Assembly (NCBI GenBank): GCA_023396255.1
Contig: JAEWWU010000006.1
Coordinates: forward strand, 155,331 to 219,330
Source of the DNA: Bacteroidota bacterium
GTDB lineage: Bacteria > Bacteroidota > Bacteroidia > Bacteroidales > Porphyromonadaceae
Direction: 5' to 3'
DNA length: 64,000 nucleotides
How positions within the stretch are numbered: position 1 is the stretch's first letter; every line of letters begins with the position of its first letter. The notes beneath the pieces are model-generated. The model searched no databases. It saw nothing but the letters and a program-made list of their open reading frames with translations, and was not told the origin of the DNA. The position numbers and the translations under genes are program-made. Positions 25,291 through 34,758 of the stretch are shown in pieces.

Positions 25291-27339
25291 ATGAGTAATA
25301 AGAGAACGTCTAACCCGAAAGTAGACCTTGTTAAAAAGGATTTACGCTATTTGCAACTCCTCTCGGATCAATTTAGAAATGCTGCAGAAGCCTCTACGGA
25401 AATCATCAACTTGAAAGCCATCTTAAGTTTGCCCAAAGGTACAGAGCATTTTTTGGCAGATGTGCACGGTGAGTATGAGGCTTTTGATCACGTACTGAAA
25501 AATGCTTCGGGAAGCATTATGCGTAAAATAAAAGAGGTGTTGGGAGAGCTACTCTCGGAGAGTGAAATGAGAGAGTTGGCAACTCTTATTTATTACCCGC
25601 ATCGGAAATTAGAACTCATTAAGGCACAAGAAGATTTCGATGATAATCGTTATCGAGTAATTATCAATAGACTCGTGCTGTTGTTGCGCAAAGTCGGTGA
25701 GAAGTATACCCGTTCTAAGGTCCGTAAGGCCCTGCCTCCCCAGTATAGCTACATTATCGAAGAGCTGTTGCACGAAGATCGCAACAATGCCAATAAGTCG
25801 GCTTACTTTGCCAGCATCTTAGATACAATCATAGAGATCAATCAAGCGGATGACTTTGTCTATGCTATCTCCGATACCATTAAACGGCTTGCCATAGATC
25901 GTCTCCACATTGTGGGCGATATCTATGATCGCGGACCGGGAGCGCAACATATAATGGACACGGTGACTCGCTATCACAATGTGGATATCCAATGGGGAAA
26001 CCACGACGTATTGTGGATGGGAGCCGCTGCCGGTAATGCTTCTTGTATGGCTACGGTGGTGCGCATTGCTCTGCGCTATGCCAATTTGGATACGATTGAG
26101 GATGGTTATGGAATCAACCTCCTGCCGTTGGCTCGTTTTGCTATGGAAACCTATGCCAAAGATCCTTGTACTTGTTTCACTCCTAAGTTGGGAGATGCAG
26201 ATCGGGTTTATGACGATAAGAGTATCTACTTAATTAGCCAAATGCACAAGGCTATTTCCATTATCCAATTCAAGTTGGAGCATCAACTCATCAAGGCTCA
26301 CCCTGAATACAAAATGGAGAGCCGAGATCTCCTCCACAAAATCGATTATGCTGCCGGTACGATTGATTTGTCAGAGACAGCTCCGAATGGGGGGTATGGC
26401 GTGCATCCTATGAAAGATAAACACTTTCCGACCATCGATCCCAAAGATCCATATGCACTGACCGAGGCAGAACAAGATGTTGTAGATAAGTTGATGCGCT
26501 CTTTTGTCCAGAGTGAAAAGCTGCAAAATCATATGACGGCTATGTATCGACTGGGAAGCCTCTATTTAGTATGCAATAACAATCTCCTCTTCCACGCCTC
26601 TATGCCCCTAAATGAGGATAAAGAGTTTAAGATGGTGACCATCAATGGAACGCAATATAAGGGGCGTTCCTTGTTCAACAAAGTAGATGAACTGATCCGC
26701 ATTGCAGGCAACAGCAAGCATAAGGATGTAGAAGAGCGTCAGCGAGCCGTAGATTATATGTGGTATTTGTGGTGTGGTCCGGATTCTCCTCTTTTCGATA
26801 AATCGGCTATGACCACGCTGGAGCGTTATTTTGTTGCTGATAAGGATACCCACAAGGAGCATAAGGGGTATTATTATCGGTATCGTCCGGAGGAAGAGAT
26901 CGCCGATATGATTCTCAAGGAGTTTGGACTGGAAGGAGTTGATTGTCACATCATCAACGGTCACGTTCCCGTAAAAGCTGTTAAGGGAGAAAAACCTATT
27001 ATGGCAGGGGGAAAGATTATGGTAATCGATGGCGGTTTCAGTAGAGCTTATCAATCCAGTACCGGAATTGCCGGCTATACGCTGATATTTAATTCCCAAG
27101 GGTTGCAATTGGTGCAACACGAACCCTTTACCAGCTGTCGCAAGGCCATTGAAGAGATGGACGACATAAAGAGCGTTACAGTGGTACGAGAATACACTTC
27201 GCACCGCATATTGGTAGAGGATACGGATATAGGAGCGATGCTCCAGAAACAAGTAGAAGATCTAAGCAATCTTCTCGTTGCTTTCCGATTGGGGTTGATC
27301 AAGGAGCGATCATCTCTCCAAAAATTGCCCTCTAAATAA
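25291..27339 (+). CDS. fbp: Fructose-1,6-bisphosphatase, class III
   Basis: Gluconeogenic enzyme removing the 1-phosphate of fructose 1,6-bisphosphate. Class III is the large metallophosphoesterase type of Firmicutes and Bacteroidota; 682 aa is the expected length. Motifs include FLADVHGEYEAFDHVL near residue 52, GDIYDRGPG and GNHDVLWMGAAAGN for the metal centre, ETAPNGGYGVHPMKD in the middle, and INGHVPVK with MVIDGGFSRAYQ toward the end. It works with pckA, ppdK, gpmA and pgk of this window in sugar synthesis. The penicillin-binding protein gene starts 9 nt downstream, so the two are probably co-transcribed. Confidence 0.97.
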   Translation: MSNKRTSNPKVDLVKKDLRYLQLLSDQFRNAAEASTEIINLKAILSLPKGTEHFLADVHGEYEAFDHVLKNASGSIMRKIKEVLGELLSESEMRELATLIYYPHRKLELIKAQEDFDDNRYRVIINRLVLLLRKVGEKYTRSKVRKALPPQYSYIIEELLHEDRNNANKSAYFASILDTIIEINQADDFVYAISDTIKRLAIDRLHIVGDIYDRGPGAQHIMDTVTRYHNVDIQWGNHDVLWMGAAAGNASCMATVVRIALRYANLDTIEDGYGINLLPLARFAMETYAKDPCTCFTPKLGDADRVYDDKSIYLISQMHKAISIIQFKLEHQLIKAHPEYKMESRDLLHKIDYAAGTIDLSETAPNGGYGVHPMKDKHFPTIDPKDPYALTEAEQDVVDKLMRSFVQSEKLQNHMTAMYRLGSLYLVCNNNLLFHASMPLNEDKEFKMVTINGTQYKGRSLFNKVDELIRIAGNSKHKDVEERQRAVDYMWYLWCGPDSPLFDKSAMTTLERYFVADKDTHKEHKGYYYRYRPEEEIADMILKEFGLEGVDCHIINGHVPVKAVKGEKPIMAGGKIMVIDGGFSRAYQSSTGIAGYTLIFNSQGLQLVQHEPFTSCRKAIEEMDDIKSVTVVREYTSHRILVEDTDIGAMLQKQVEDLSNLLVAFRLGLIKERSSLQKLPSK

Positions 27340-27348
27340 ATTTGACCC

Positions 27349-29772
27349 GTGAAAAAGATAACACCGCGTTTGTTGCGCCTTATTTGGACCGTTTTTTTCA
27401 CCTCGTGGGGAATAGGGTTGCTTTTGCTTGTTCTTATTTGGCACGGCGTGATTGGTTATATGCCCCCCATTGAGCAATTGCAAAACCCCATAGATAAGTA
27501 TGCATCTCAGCTAATTTCAGCTGATGGTAAAACGATAGGCTCTTATGCCCACAGTGGTAATAATCGGGTATATACTTCTTTCGATGAATTGGCTCCCGAC
27601 TTGGTAAATGCCCTTATAGCTACGGAAGACGTACGTTTTCACAGACACTCCGGAATTGATGCACGCAGTTTAGGACGGGCAGTGGTCAAACGGGGTATTT
27701 TGCGACAAAAAGGAGGCGGTGGAGGTAGTACCATCACGCAACAGTTGGCCAAGCAGCTCTATTCGCCCAATGCGAAATCCGTATTGGAACGCTTGTTGCA
27801 AAAGCCCATAGAGTGGGTTATAGCTGTCAAAATAGAGAAATACTATACAAAAAAAGAGATTATAGCTCTTTATCTTAATCAATTCGACTTTCTGTATAAC
27901 GCCGTTGGCATAAGGTCGGCCGCGCACACCTATTTTGGCAAGCTCCCCAAAGACTTGACTTTGGAAGAGTCTGCTTTACTTGTGGGAATGTGCAAGAATC
28001 CGGCTATCTATAATCCGGTGTTGCACTCGGATAGCAATCTCCCGCTGGAACGTCGCAATGTGGTTCTTGGCCAAATGCTCAAGGCTGGATATATTACTCA
28101 AGATCAATACGAAAAAGCGGTAGAAACTCCTATCAAGACTCGCTTTTCTCGGAATACCATCTCGGACGGAACTGCCCCCTATTTTAGGGAATACGTGCGA
28201 TTATTGCTTACAGCCAAGAAACCAGTTCGTCGTGAGTATCCCAAGTGGAATTTAGAGCAATATAGCCGAGACTCGTTGGCTTGGGAAACGGATCCTATGT
28301 ATGGGTGGTGCAATAAGAACAAAAAAGCCGATGGCTCCAATTATGATCTCTATTCCGATGGTCTCAAGATTTATTGTACAATAGACTCGAGGATGCAGCA
28401 GTATGCCGAGCAGGCAGTGGAGGAGCACGTAGGGCATTTCTTGCAACCAATCTTTCAGAGAGAACTCAAAGGGTTATCCAATGCTCCTTATTCCAACGAC
28501 ATTACGAACAAGCAAAAGAAAGAGATGTTGGAAAGGGCTATTCGACAGTCCGATCGTTGGCGTACTCTCAAAAAAGAGGGGCTTTCCGACGAGGAAGTAC
28601 GAGCCACTTTCAACGTACGGCGCAAGATGCGATTATGGACTTGGTCCGGAGAAAAGAAGGAGGTCAACATTACTCCCCTGGATTCTATTATATACTACAA
28701 GAGTATTTTGAGAACAGGGTTTATGGCAATGAACCCTCATAATGGCAACATACTGGCATATGTGGGCGGTCCGGATTTCCGCACTTTCAAATACGATATG
28801 GTTTCGCAAGGACATCGTCAAGTCGGCTCTACTATTAAGCCGTTCTTGTACTCTCTGTCTCTTTTCGAAGGCACTTCTCCCTGTGAGACAATAATTCACC
28901 AACCGGTAACTCTTATGGTAAACGGGAAACCGTGGACCCCTCGCAACACATCTTCACGAAGAGTTGGAGAACCGGTAACTATCAAATGGGGGTTGCAAAA
29001 CTCATCTAACTGGGTAACAACCTATTTGATGGGGCGTACTTCACCACGTACTTTTGTTCGCTTGCTACGTTCTTTCGGTATTACGGGAAATATAGACCCT
29101 GTGGTTTCTTTGGCATTGGGAACTCCCGATGTTTCGGTGAGCGAAATGGTTTCGGCGTACTCAACCTTCGTTTCACAAGGAATCAAAGTTGCCCCCTTAC
29201 CCATCACCAGAATCGAGGATCAATACGGCAATGTGGTGGCCTCTTTTACTCCCCGGATTACAGAGGTATTGCCAAAGGATGTTGCTCTTAAGATGCTAGA
29301 TATGATGCGTTCGGTGATAGATGGAGGCACCGGAGGACGGCTGCGCAGCGTATATGGTCTAAAAATGCCTTTGGGAGGAAAGACCGGAACTACTCAGCGT
29401 AATAGTGATGGCTGGTTTGTTGGCTTTACTCCCAGTATTGTTGCCGGTTGTTGGGTCGGAGGCGATGAGCGTAGCATCCATTTCAGATCAATGGCTTATG
29501 GGCAGGGAGCCGCCTCGGCATTGCCTGTTTTTGGCAAGTTCATACGCTCGGTTTACGCAGATCCTCGCTTGGGTTATTCTATGTCGGAGCAGTTCAATGT
29601 TCCCTCCGACTTTTCTCCTTGTGGGGATGACTTTTTCTGGGGAGATGGTACTGTCGAAGAAGGAGGCGGAGACCTCGATGCCGGAGGAGACTATTTGGAA
29701 AAGGCAGAACCAACTACCGTTTCGAGCAACTCTGTCGGAACGACGACCAACGCTCCTCCGAGAACTAAATAG
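27349..29772 (+). CDS. mrcA: Penicillin-binding protein 1A (transglycosylase/transpeptidase)
   Basis: Bifunctional class A PBP of 807 aa that polymerises and cross-links peptidoglycan on the outer face of the inner membrane. Start is GTG at 27349, 9 nt after the fbp stop. One membrane anchor lies at about residues 10-34. The glycosyltransferase domain shows ATEDVRFHRHSGIDARSLGRA with the catalytic Glu and GGSTITQQLAKQLY. The transpeptidase domain has the active-site SxxK in STIKPFLYSL, the SxN motif in NSSNWVTTYL and KTGTT near residue 679. The C-terminus is a Gly/Glu-rich low-complexity tail. Normal family architecture; no missing catalytic motif. Confidence 0.95.
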   Translation: MKKITPRLLRLIWTVFFTSWGIGLLLLVLIWHGVIGYMPPIEQLQNPIDKYASQLISADGKTIGSYAHSGNNRVYTSFDELAPDLVNALIATEDVRFHRHSGIDARSLGRAVVKRGILRQKGGGGGSTITQQLAKQLYSPNAKSVLERLLQKPIEWVIAVKIEKYYTKKEIIALYLNQFDFLYNAVGIRSAAHTYFGKLPKDLTLEESALLVGMCKNPAIYNPVLHSDSNLPLERRNVVLGQMLKAGYITQDQYEKAVETPIKTRFSRNTISDGTAPYFREYVRLLLTAKKPVRREYPKWNLEQYSRDSLAWETDPMYGWCNKNKKADGSNYDLYSDGLKIYCTIDSRMQQYAEQAVEEHVGHFLQPIFQRELKGLSNAPYSNDITNKQKKEMLERAIRQSDRWRTLKKEGLSDEEVRATFNVRRKMRLWTWSGEKKEVNITPLDSIIYYKSILRTGFMAMNPHNGNILAYVGGPDFRTFKYDMVSQGHRQVGSTIKPFLYSLSLFEGTSPCETIIHQPVTLMVNGKPWTPRNTSSRRVGEPVTIKWGLQNSSNWVTTYLMGRTSPRTFVRLLRSFGITGNIDPVVSLALGTPDVSVSEMVSAYSTFVSQGIKVAPLPITRIEDQYGNVVASFTPRITEVLPKDVALKMLDMMRSVIDGGTGGRLRSVYGLKMPLGGKTGTTQRNSDGWFVGFTPSIVAGCWVGGDERSIHFRSMAYGQGAASALPVFGKFIRSVYADPRLGYSMSEQFNVPSDFSPCGDDFFWGDGTVEEGGGDLDAGGDYLEKAEPTTVSSNSVGTTTNAPPRTK

Positions 29773-29889
29773 CAGAGTTCCTTAGTGTAAAGAGTAGAAA
29801 AATGAACCACAGAAGATAGGTAGCGGTTTATAAAAAGAAGAGAATAAGTTAGAAGAATCTATACACAACATATATTATCTAAAGATTAC

Positions 29890-32613
29890 ATGGATTATAA
29901 AAGAGTTTATACCTTCGGTAACGGACAAGCCGAAGGTAGTGCAGAGATGAGAAATCTCTTAGGAGGTAAAGGAGCGAACCTTGCCGAAATGAACAAGATT
30001 GGAGTTCCTGTTCCTCCCGGATTTACAATTACAACAGAGGTTTGTAATGAATTTTACAAAGTAGGTCGCCAAAAAATTACGGAACTTCTTCGCGATGAGG
30101 TGGTTGCTGCCATCAAAAGTGTAGAAAAGTTGATGAATGCCAGCTTTGGTAGCGTAGAAAATCCTTTGTTGGTTTCCGTTCGTTCGGGAGCAAGAGCTTC
30201 AATGCCGGGGATGATGGATACGATCCTCAATTTGGGATTGAATGATGAAGTTGTAGAAGGTCTTGCTCGCAAGAGCAATAACCCTCGCTTTGCCTGGGAT
30301 TCATATCGCCGATTTGTGCAGATGTACGGCGATGTAGTGCTCGAAATGAAACCTGCCAACAAGGAAGATATAGATCCTTTTGAACAAATTATAGAGGAGG
30401 TAAAAGAAGAAGCCGGTGTTAAGTTGGATAACGAACTAACCACCGAAAACCTCAAAGAATTGGTAGCTCGTTTCAAGAAAGCGGTAAAAGATAATACAGG
30501 AAGAGATTTCCCCACAGATCCTTATGAACAGCTTTGGGGGGCCATTATGGCTGTATTCAACTCTTGGATGAACGATCGCGCTATCCTCTATCGTAAGATG
30601 GAAGGTATCCCTGCTGAGTGGGGAACGGCCGTAAACGTACAGGCAATGGTCTTCGGTAATATGGGCGATAATTCGGCAACTGGTGTATGCTTCTCCAGAG
30701 ATGCTGCTACGGGTGAAAATAAATTCAATGGGGAATACCTCGTAAATGCACAGGGTGAAGATGTTGTAGCTGGTATCCGTACTCCACAAGAAATTACCAT
30801 CTTGGGATCTCAACGTTGGGCACAACGCAACAATATGGACGAAGCTACTCGCAAAGCCAATTTCCCATCTATGGAAGAGGTATTCCCATCTATTTACCAA
30901 GAGCTTTGGGACATCCAGCACAAGTTGGAAATGCACTACAAGGATATGCAAGATATGGAGTTTACCGTTCAAGAGGGAAAACTGTGGCTCTTGCAAACTC
31001 GTAATGGTAAGCGTACCGGAAAGGCAATGGTTAAAATCGCTATGGATCTTTTGCATCAAGGGATTATAGATGAGAAAGAGGCCCTTATGCGCATACAACC
31101 TGCGAAATTGGACGAGTTGCTGCACCCAGTGTTTGATAAAGAGGCACTACATTCGGCTCGCGTATTGACCAAAGGGTTGCCCGCCTCTCCGGGTGCTGCT
31201 ACCGGTCAAATCGTTTTCTTTGCCGATGATGCTGCCCAATGGAACGAAGAGGGCAAAAAGGTGATTATGGTTCGCCTTGAAACTTCTCCTGAAGATTTGG
31301 CAGGGATGACCGCAGCCCAAGGTATTCTCACAGCTCGTGGCGGTATGACCTCTCACGCAGCCGTTGTAGCTCGTGGTATGGGTAAATGTTGTATCACGGG
31401 TGCCGGAAGTTTGGTAATCGACTATAAGGCTCGCACGGTAACTGTAAATGGAGAGGTTTTCAAAGAGGGTGATTTTATTTCCATCAATGGCTCTACCGGA
31501 GAGATCTATGCCGGAGAACTTAAGACACAAGATCCGGAAATGGATGCCGATTTCAAAGAATTGATGGAATTGGCCGATAAGCACGCTCACTTGAAGGTTC
31601 GTACCAATGCCGATACACCTCACGACGCCGCTGCTGCCCGGGCCTTCGGTGCGGTGGGTATCGGCTTGTGCCGTACAGAGCATATGTTCTTTGAAGGAGA
31701 AAAAATCAAAGCGATGCGCGAAATGATTTTGGCTGGAAACGAAGAAGGCCGTATCAAAGCATTGGACAAAATTTTGCCTTACCAAAAAGAAGACTTTAAG
31801 GGCATCTTCCGTGCTATGGCAGGCTTGCCCGTTACTGTGCGTTTGTTAGACCCCCCCTTACACGAGTTTGTACCTCACGATACACAAAGCCAGCAAGCTT
31901 TGGCAGATGCTATGGGGTTGGAGCTCAGCGAGGTTAAGAACCGTGTAGAAAAGCTCAGCGAGCAGAACCCGATGTTGGGCCACCGTGGTTGTCGTTTGGG
32001 AAATACCTATCCGGAGATTACCAAAATGCAGACAAGAGCTATTCTCACAGCTTGTTTGGATTTGAAGAAAGAAGGGGTAGAAACTCATCCTGAAATTATG
32101 ATACCTCTAATTGGTACAATTAATGAGTTCAAACTCCAAGAAGAAACTATCCGTCAAACAGCAGCCAATATCTTTGCAGAAGAGGGAGATTCTGTAGACT
32201 ACAAAGTGGGAACAATGATCGAAATTCCTCGTGCTGCCATAACAGCCGATCGTATCGCCACTGCGGCCGAATTCTTCTCATTTGGTACCAATGACCTTAC
32301 ACAGATGACTTTTGGTTATTCTCGTGACGATATTTCTTCATTCCTTCCCACTTATTTGGAAAAGAAGATTCTCGATGTAGACCCCTTCCAAGTATTGGAT
32401 CAAGAGGGAGTTGGTCAGTTGGTTGAAATGGCAACCAATAAGGGTCGCGCCCAGAATCCGAAACTTAAGTGCGGTATTTGTGGTGAACACGGCGGAGATC
32501 CTACATCTGTTGAGTTCTGTCACCGTACAGGGCTTGATTATGTGTCTTGCTCTCCGTTCAGAGTGCCCATTGCAAGACTCGCAGCAGCTCAAGCTGCCGT
32601 AAAAGAGAAATAA
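29890..32613 (+). CDS. ppdK: Pyruvate, phosphate dikinase
   Basis: Reversible conversion of pyruvate, ATP and Pi to PEP, AMP and PPi; in anaerobes it can replace pyruvate kinase and saves PPi energy. The protein is 907 aa, a normal length. The N-terminal ATP-grasp part begins GNGQAEGSAEMRNLLGGKGANLAEMN. The phosphohistidine domain shows GGMTSHAAVVARGMGKCC with the swivelling catalytic His. The PEP-binding barrel has GLCRTEHMF, HRGCRLG, EIMIPLI, and the C-terminal GEHGGDPTSVEFC motif with the catalytic Cys region CGICGEHGG. The 117-nt gap after the PBP gene contains no clear promoter. A strong terminator follows at 32633-32675. A C7 run at 31851-31857 lies within the coding sequence. Confidence 0.98.
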   Translation: MDYKRVYTFGNGQAEGSAEMRNLLGGKGANLAEMNKIGVPVPPGFTITTEVCNEFYKVGRQKITELLRDEVVAAIKSVEKLMNASFGSVENPLLVSVRSGARASMPGMMDTILNLGLNDEVVEGLARKSNNPRFAWDSYRRFVQMYGDVVLEMKPANKEDIDPFEQIIEEVKEEAGVKLDNELTTENLKELVARFKKAVKDNTGRDFPTDPYEQLWGAIMAVFNSWMNDRAILYRKMEGIPAEWGTAVNVQAMVFGNMGDNSATGVCFSRDAATGENKFNGEYLVNAQGEDVVAGIRTPQEITILGSQRWAQRNNMDEATRKANFPSMEEVFPSIYQELWDIQHKLEMHYKDMQDMEFTVQEGKLWLLQTRNGKRTGKAMVKIAMDLLHQGIIDEKEALMRIQPAKLDELLHPVFDKEALHSARVLTKGLPASPGAATGQIVFFADDAAQWNEEGKKVIMVRLETSPEDLAGMTAAQGILTARGGMTSHAAVVARGMGKCCITGAGSLVIDYKARTVTVNGEVFKEGDFISINGSTGEIYAGELKTQDPEMDADFKELMELADKHAHLKVRTNADTPHDAAAARAFGAVGIGLCRTEHMFFEGEKIKAMREMILAGNEEGRIKALDKILPYQKEDFKGIFRAMAGLPVTVRLLDPPLHEFVPHDTQSQQALADAMGLELSEVKNRVEKLSEQNPMLGHRGCRLGNTYPEITKMQTRAILTACLDLKKEGVETHPEIMIPLIGTINEFKLQEETIRQTAANIFAEEGDSVDYKVGTMIEIPRAAITADRIATAAEFFSFGTNDLTQMTFGYSRDDISSFLPTYLEKKILDVDPFQVLDQEGVGQLVEMATNKGRAQNPKLKCGICGEHGGDPTSVEFCHRTGLDYVSCSPFRVPIARLAAAQAAVKEK

Positions 32614-32632
32614 CATATTTCCTCCCAAAAAG

Positions 32633-32675
32633 AATAGGCGGTAAAGTTCCTTAGGAGCTAGCCGCCTATTTTTGT
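32633..32675 (+). terminator. Terminator of ppdK
   Basis: Outer stem AATAGGCGG (32633-32641) with CCGCCTATT (32662-32670), an inner AGTTCC/GGAGCT stem, then TTTTTG. Confidence 0.85.
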
Positions 32676-32682
32676 TGATTAC

Positions 32683-32710
32683 TTCCCTCAAAAATATTAT
32701 TTTGAGGGAA
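32683..32710. repeat. Perfect palindrome TTCCCTCAAAA-N6-TTTTGAGGGAA
   Basis: Eleven-bp perfect stem with a 6-nt loop (32694-32699) directly after the ppdK terminator. Arms share the TTTTGAGGGAA motif with 25212-25221 and sequence upstream of ilvE (34165-34173). A related imperfect TTGAGG-tatt-CCCTCAA hairpin occurs near 33062-33077. Confidence 0.7.
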
Positions 32711-33021
32711 CTGTTTTCCGATAATTCCCTGCCGACCAAAATTATCTCCAAGAGATTTTGAAAGACGTCAGCGTTCCCTCGAAAGAGGAACCTATACGCC
32801 AACCGCTCAATAAATCTTTTTTGAAGGAGGTTTCTTATTGAATAATTTTGTTTCAAGAAGAGGATATAGAATGAGTAATCCAATATCTCGAAAAAGGTGC
32901 GGCAGTGCCTGTTCTGTTGTTTTCGATTTGTATTCCCATTAGTTGGACTTCTTCTTGGAGATTGTAAAGCTATCGTGTTGTCTCTACTTAAGGAAAGAAG
33001 GAATACAAACTCTTCGGAAAC

Positions 33022-33058
33022 AAAAAACTGCACCGTAAACTTAATTACGATGCAGTTT
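33022..33058 (-). terminator. Terminator of ilvE
   Basis: AAACTGCACCGTAA (33025-33038) pairs with TTACGATGCAGTTT (33045-33058) with one mismatch. The A run at its left is the U-tract on the minus strand. Confidence 0.75.
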
Positions 33059-33083
33059 CTTTTTGAGGTATTCCCTCAATTGT

Positions 33084-34103
33084 TTATTCTACAATAACAA
33101 CCCAATTGTGTGTATCGGGTTCGTCTCCGTATTGGATAGCACGAAGTTTGTGATAAAGTTCTTCGCATTTTTTACCGGGTTTGCCATCTTTGGACAAGAC
33201 ATAAGATTCGTTTCTGTCCAAGTCGTCGATGCGCAAGATCGGACTGATTACAGCAGCTGTTCCACAGGCTCCGGCTTCTTCGAATTCTTTCAACTCTTCT
33301 TCGGGGATTTGTCTGCGTTCCACTTTCATTCCTAAGTCTTGAGCCAACTGCATCAAACTCATATTGGTGATGGACGGCAAGATTGAAGTTGATTCAGGAG
33401 TGATGTAGGTATTATTCTTAATTCCAAAGAAGTTGGCCGGTCCGCATTCGTCAATGTACTTCTTTTCCTTGGCATCTAAGAAAAGACAAGCAGAGTAACC
33501 TTTGTCGTGTGCCAATACGGTAGGAATCATACCGGCAGCATAGTTACCGCCTACTTTTATTGTACCGGTACCCAAGGGTGCAGCGCGGTCAAAACCACGC
33601 ATAATAGCCATAGGAGTGGGTTTGAAACCTTCTTTGAAGTAAGGACCTACGGGCGATACAAATACGATGAAAAGATATTCTGGAGCAGGCTTAACACCTA
33701 CCTGTGCACCCAATCCAAGAAGAAGAGGACGGATGTACAAAGAAGCACCACTTTCGTAGGGAGGCACAAAACGTTCGTTGAGCTTTACGGCTTTGATAAC
33801 GGCATCCATAAAAAGTTGTTCGGGAACGGGAGCCATAACCACACCCTCAGCAGAACGAATCATACGCTTTGCATTTTCTTGCGGACGGAAAAGACGTATT
33901 TTACCGTCTTTGCCACGGAAAGCCTTCAACCCTTCAAAAGCTTCTTGTCCATAGTGCAAGCAGGTTGCAGCCATATGGATATTGACCGTTTCTTCGCTGC
34001 AAGCTTCGAGTTCACCCCACTTGCCTTCTCTGTAGTAACAACGTACGTTGTAATCTGTCTTTAGGTATCCAAAACCCAATGAAGACCAATTGATCTGTTC
34101 CAT
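33084..34103 (-). CDS. ilvE: Branched-chain amino acid aminotransferase
   Basis: PLP enzyme (fold type IV, class IV aminotransferase) transaminating Leu, Ile and Val or their keto acids in the cytoplasm. At 339 aa it belongs to the longer BCAT2-like group. Visible are LHYGQEAFEGLKAFR near the N-terminus, RLFRPQENAKRM, YIRPLLLGLGAQVGVKPAPEY, the PLP-lysine region GTIKVGGNYAAG, and the C-terminal EAGACGTAAVISPI. In an amino-acid fermenter it may serve breakdown as well as synthesis. A -7 element lies at 34133-34140, giving a short leader; a terminator follows. Confidence 0.96.
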   Translation of the reverse strand: MEQINWSSLGFGYLKTDYNVRCYYREGKWGELEACSEETVNIHMAATCLHYGQEAFEGLKAFRGKDGKIRLFRPQENAKRMIRSAEGVVMAPVPEQLFMDAVIKAVKLNERFVPPYESGASLYIRPLLLGLGAQVGVKPAPEYLFIVFVSPVGPYFKEGFKPTPMAIMRGFDRAAPLGTGTIKVGGNYAAGMIPTVLAHDKGYSACLFLDAKEKKYIDECGPANFFGIKNNTYITPESTSILPSITNMSLMQLAQDLGMKVERRQIPEEELKEFEEAGACGTAAVISPILRIDDLDRNESYVLSKDGKPGKKCEELYHKLRAIQYGDEPDTHNWVVIVE

Positions 34104-34132
34104 AATGATTATTTATAAACGAAATTGCTTCG

Positions 34133-34140
34133 CAAAGGTA
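34133..34140 (-). promoter_or_regulatory. Putative ilvE promoter (-7 element TACCTTTG)
   Basis: Exact TAnnTTTG match on the minus strand, 30 nt before the ilvE ATG. A GAGGGAA motif block lies about 30 nt further upstream at 34165-34173. Confidence 0.55.
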
Positions 34141-34175
34141 AACATTCTTTTTGTTTTGTGTCTTTTTGAGGGAAA

Positions 34176-34219
34176 TAAAAAAGTGCCACAAATTGCCCAA
34201 CTGCAATTTACGGCACTTT
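34176..34219 (-). terminator. Terminator of the small outer-membrane protein gene
   Basis: Two-part stem: AAAGTGCC with GGCACTTT and, inside, AAATTGC with GCAATTT around a 6-nt loop (34180-34219). An A-rich tract to the left acts as U-tract on the minus strand. Confidence 0.75.
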
Positions 34220-34239
34220 CCAATTTCTTTTTGGGTATC

Positions 34240-34753
34240 TTAGAACCTCAAACCAACTTTTATGGATAGTGAGTTGAGGTTTGCTTCAGCCATACTTATT
34301 CTTTGGATGGTGTATCCCAACATAAAGTCGAGACCGAGTTTGGATTTGTCAAACATATAGATACAACCTATGTGTGGGTAGGCGTAGGTTCCTCGAAATC
34401 GATCAAGGGAGTAAGCCAATCGTACTCCTCCAAAAGGATAGAAATTTTTCCCAACGGGGATATTTCCGGATAGAGAGGCAAAAATGGGTAAGAAATAAAA
34501 GCCACTTCCGGCATCTATTGCCGAGAAACCAATCCCTCCTCCCACGAAAAGGTATGGATTAACTTGATATCCGTGAGGGGTAGATAGATCCCAAGTATAT
34601 GCTCCGGAACTATCGGGGATCCAAGAAAAGCCTACATCCACTCCCCCTTTATAGCCAATGGGAGCATTGGGAACGTTGCTTTTTGTTTGCGCACAAATAG
34701 AGCTTGCAAATAATAGGGAGCCCAATAGTCATCAATAAGTTTCTTAAAATCAT
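34240..34753 (-). CDS. Small outer-membrane beta-barrel protein with frameshifted signal peptide
   Basis: About 160 codons encode an alternating beta-barrel pattern (YKGGVDVGFSWIPDSS, YLFVGGGIGFSAIDAGSGFYF, FYPFGGVRLAYSLDRF, SIKVGLRF) ending in Phe, typical of 8-strand OmpA/OmpX-like barrels. The uninterrupted frame opens only at a TTG (34725) in the middle of the signal peptide (GSLLFASSICAQ), with an in-frame TGA just upstream. An ATG at 34753, 5 nt after the ogt stop, begins MILRNLLMT in a different frame. Removing one base near 34726-34728 would join them into a good signal peptide, so a single-base frameshift is likely. It may be a pseudogene, a sequence error, or rescued by the TTG start. 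Function unknown. Confidence 0.6.
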
Positions 34754-34758
34754 AAGTT

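Larger units (their letters stand above)
32614..33083. other. Intergenic stretch between convergent ppdK and ilvE
   Basis: 470 bp without a convincing gene. It contains the ppdK terminator, the palindrome at 32683-32710, a GATAATTCCCTGCC fragment resembling the dispersed element at about 32720-32733, and the ilvE terminator. The longest local ATG frame (around 32871) has only 23 codons. Confidence 0.6.

Noticed and set aside
30436..31785. Long minus-strand open frames opposite ppdK (229 and 212 codons)
   Set aside because: They lie entirely within a well-supported plus-strand ppdK, have no family resemblance and arise from codon bias of the sense gene.
31851..31857. C7 run in ppdK as a phase-variation site
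   Set aside because: Seven bases is short for slippage and ppdK is a central enzyme; considered a chance run.
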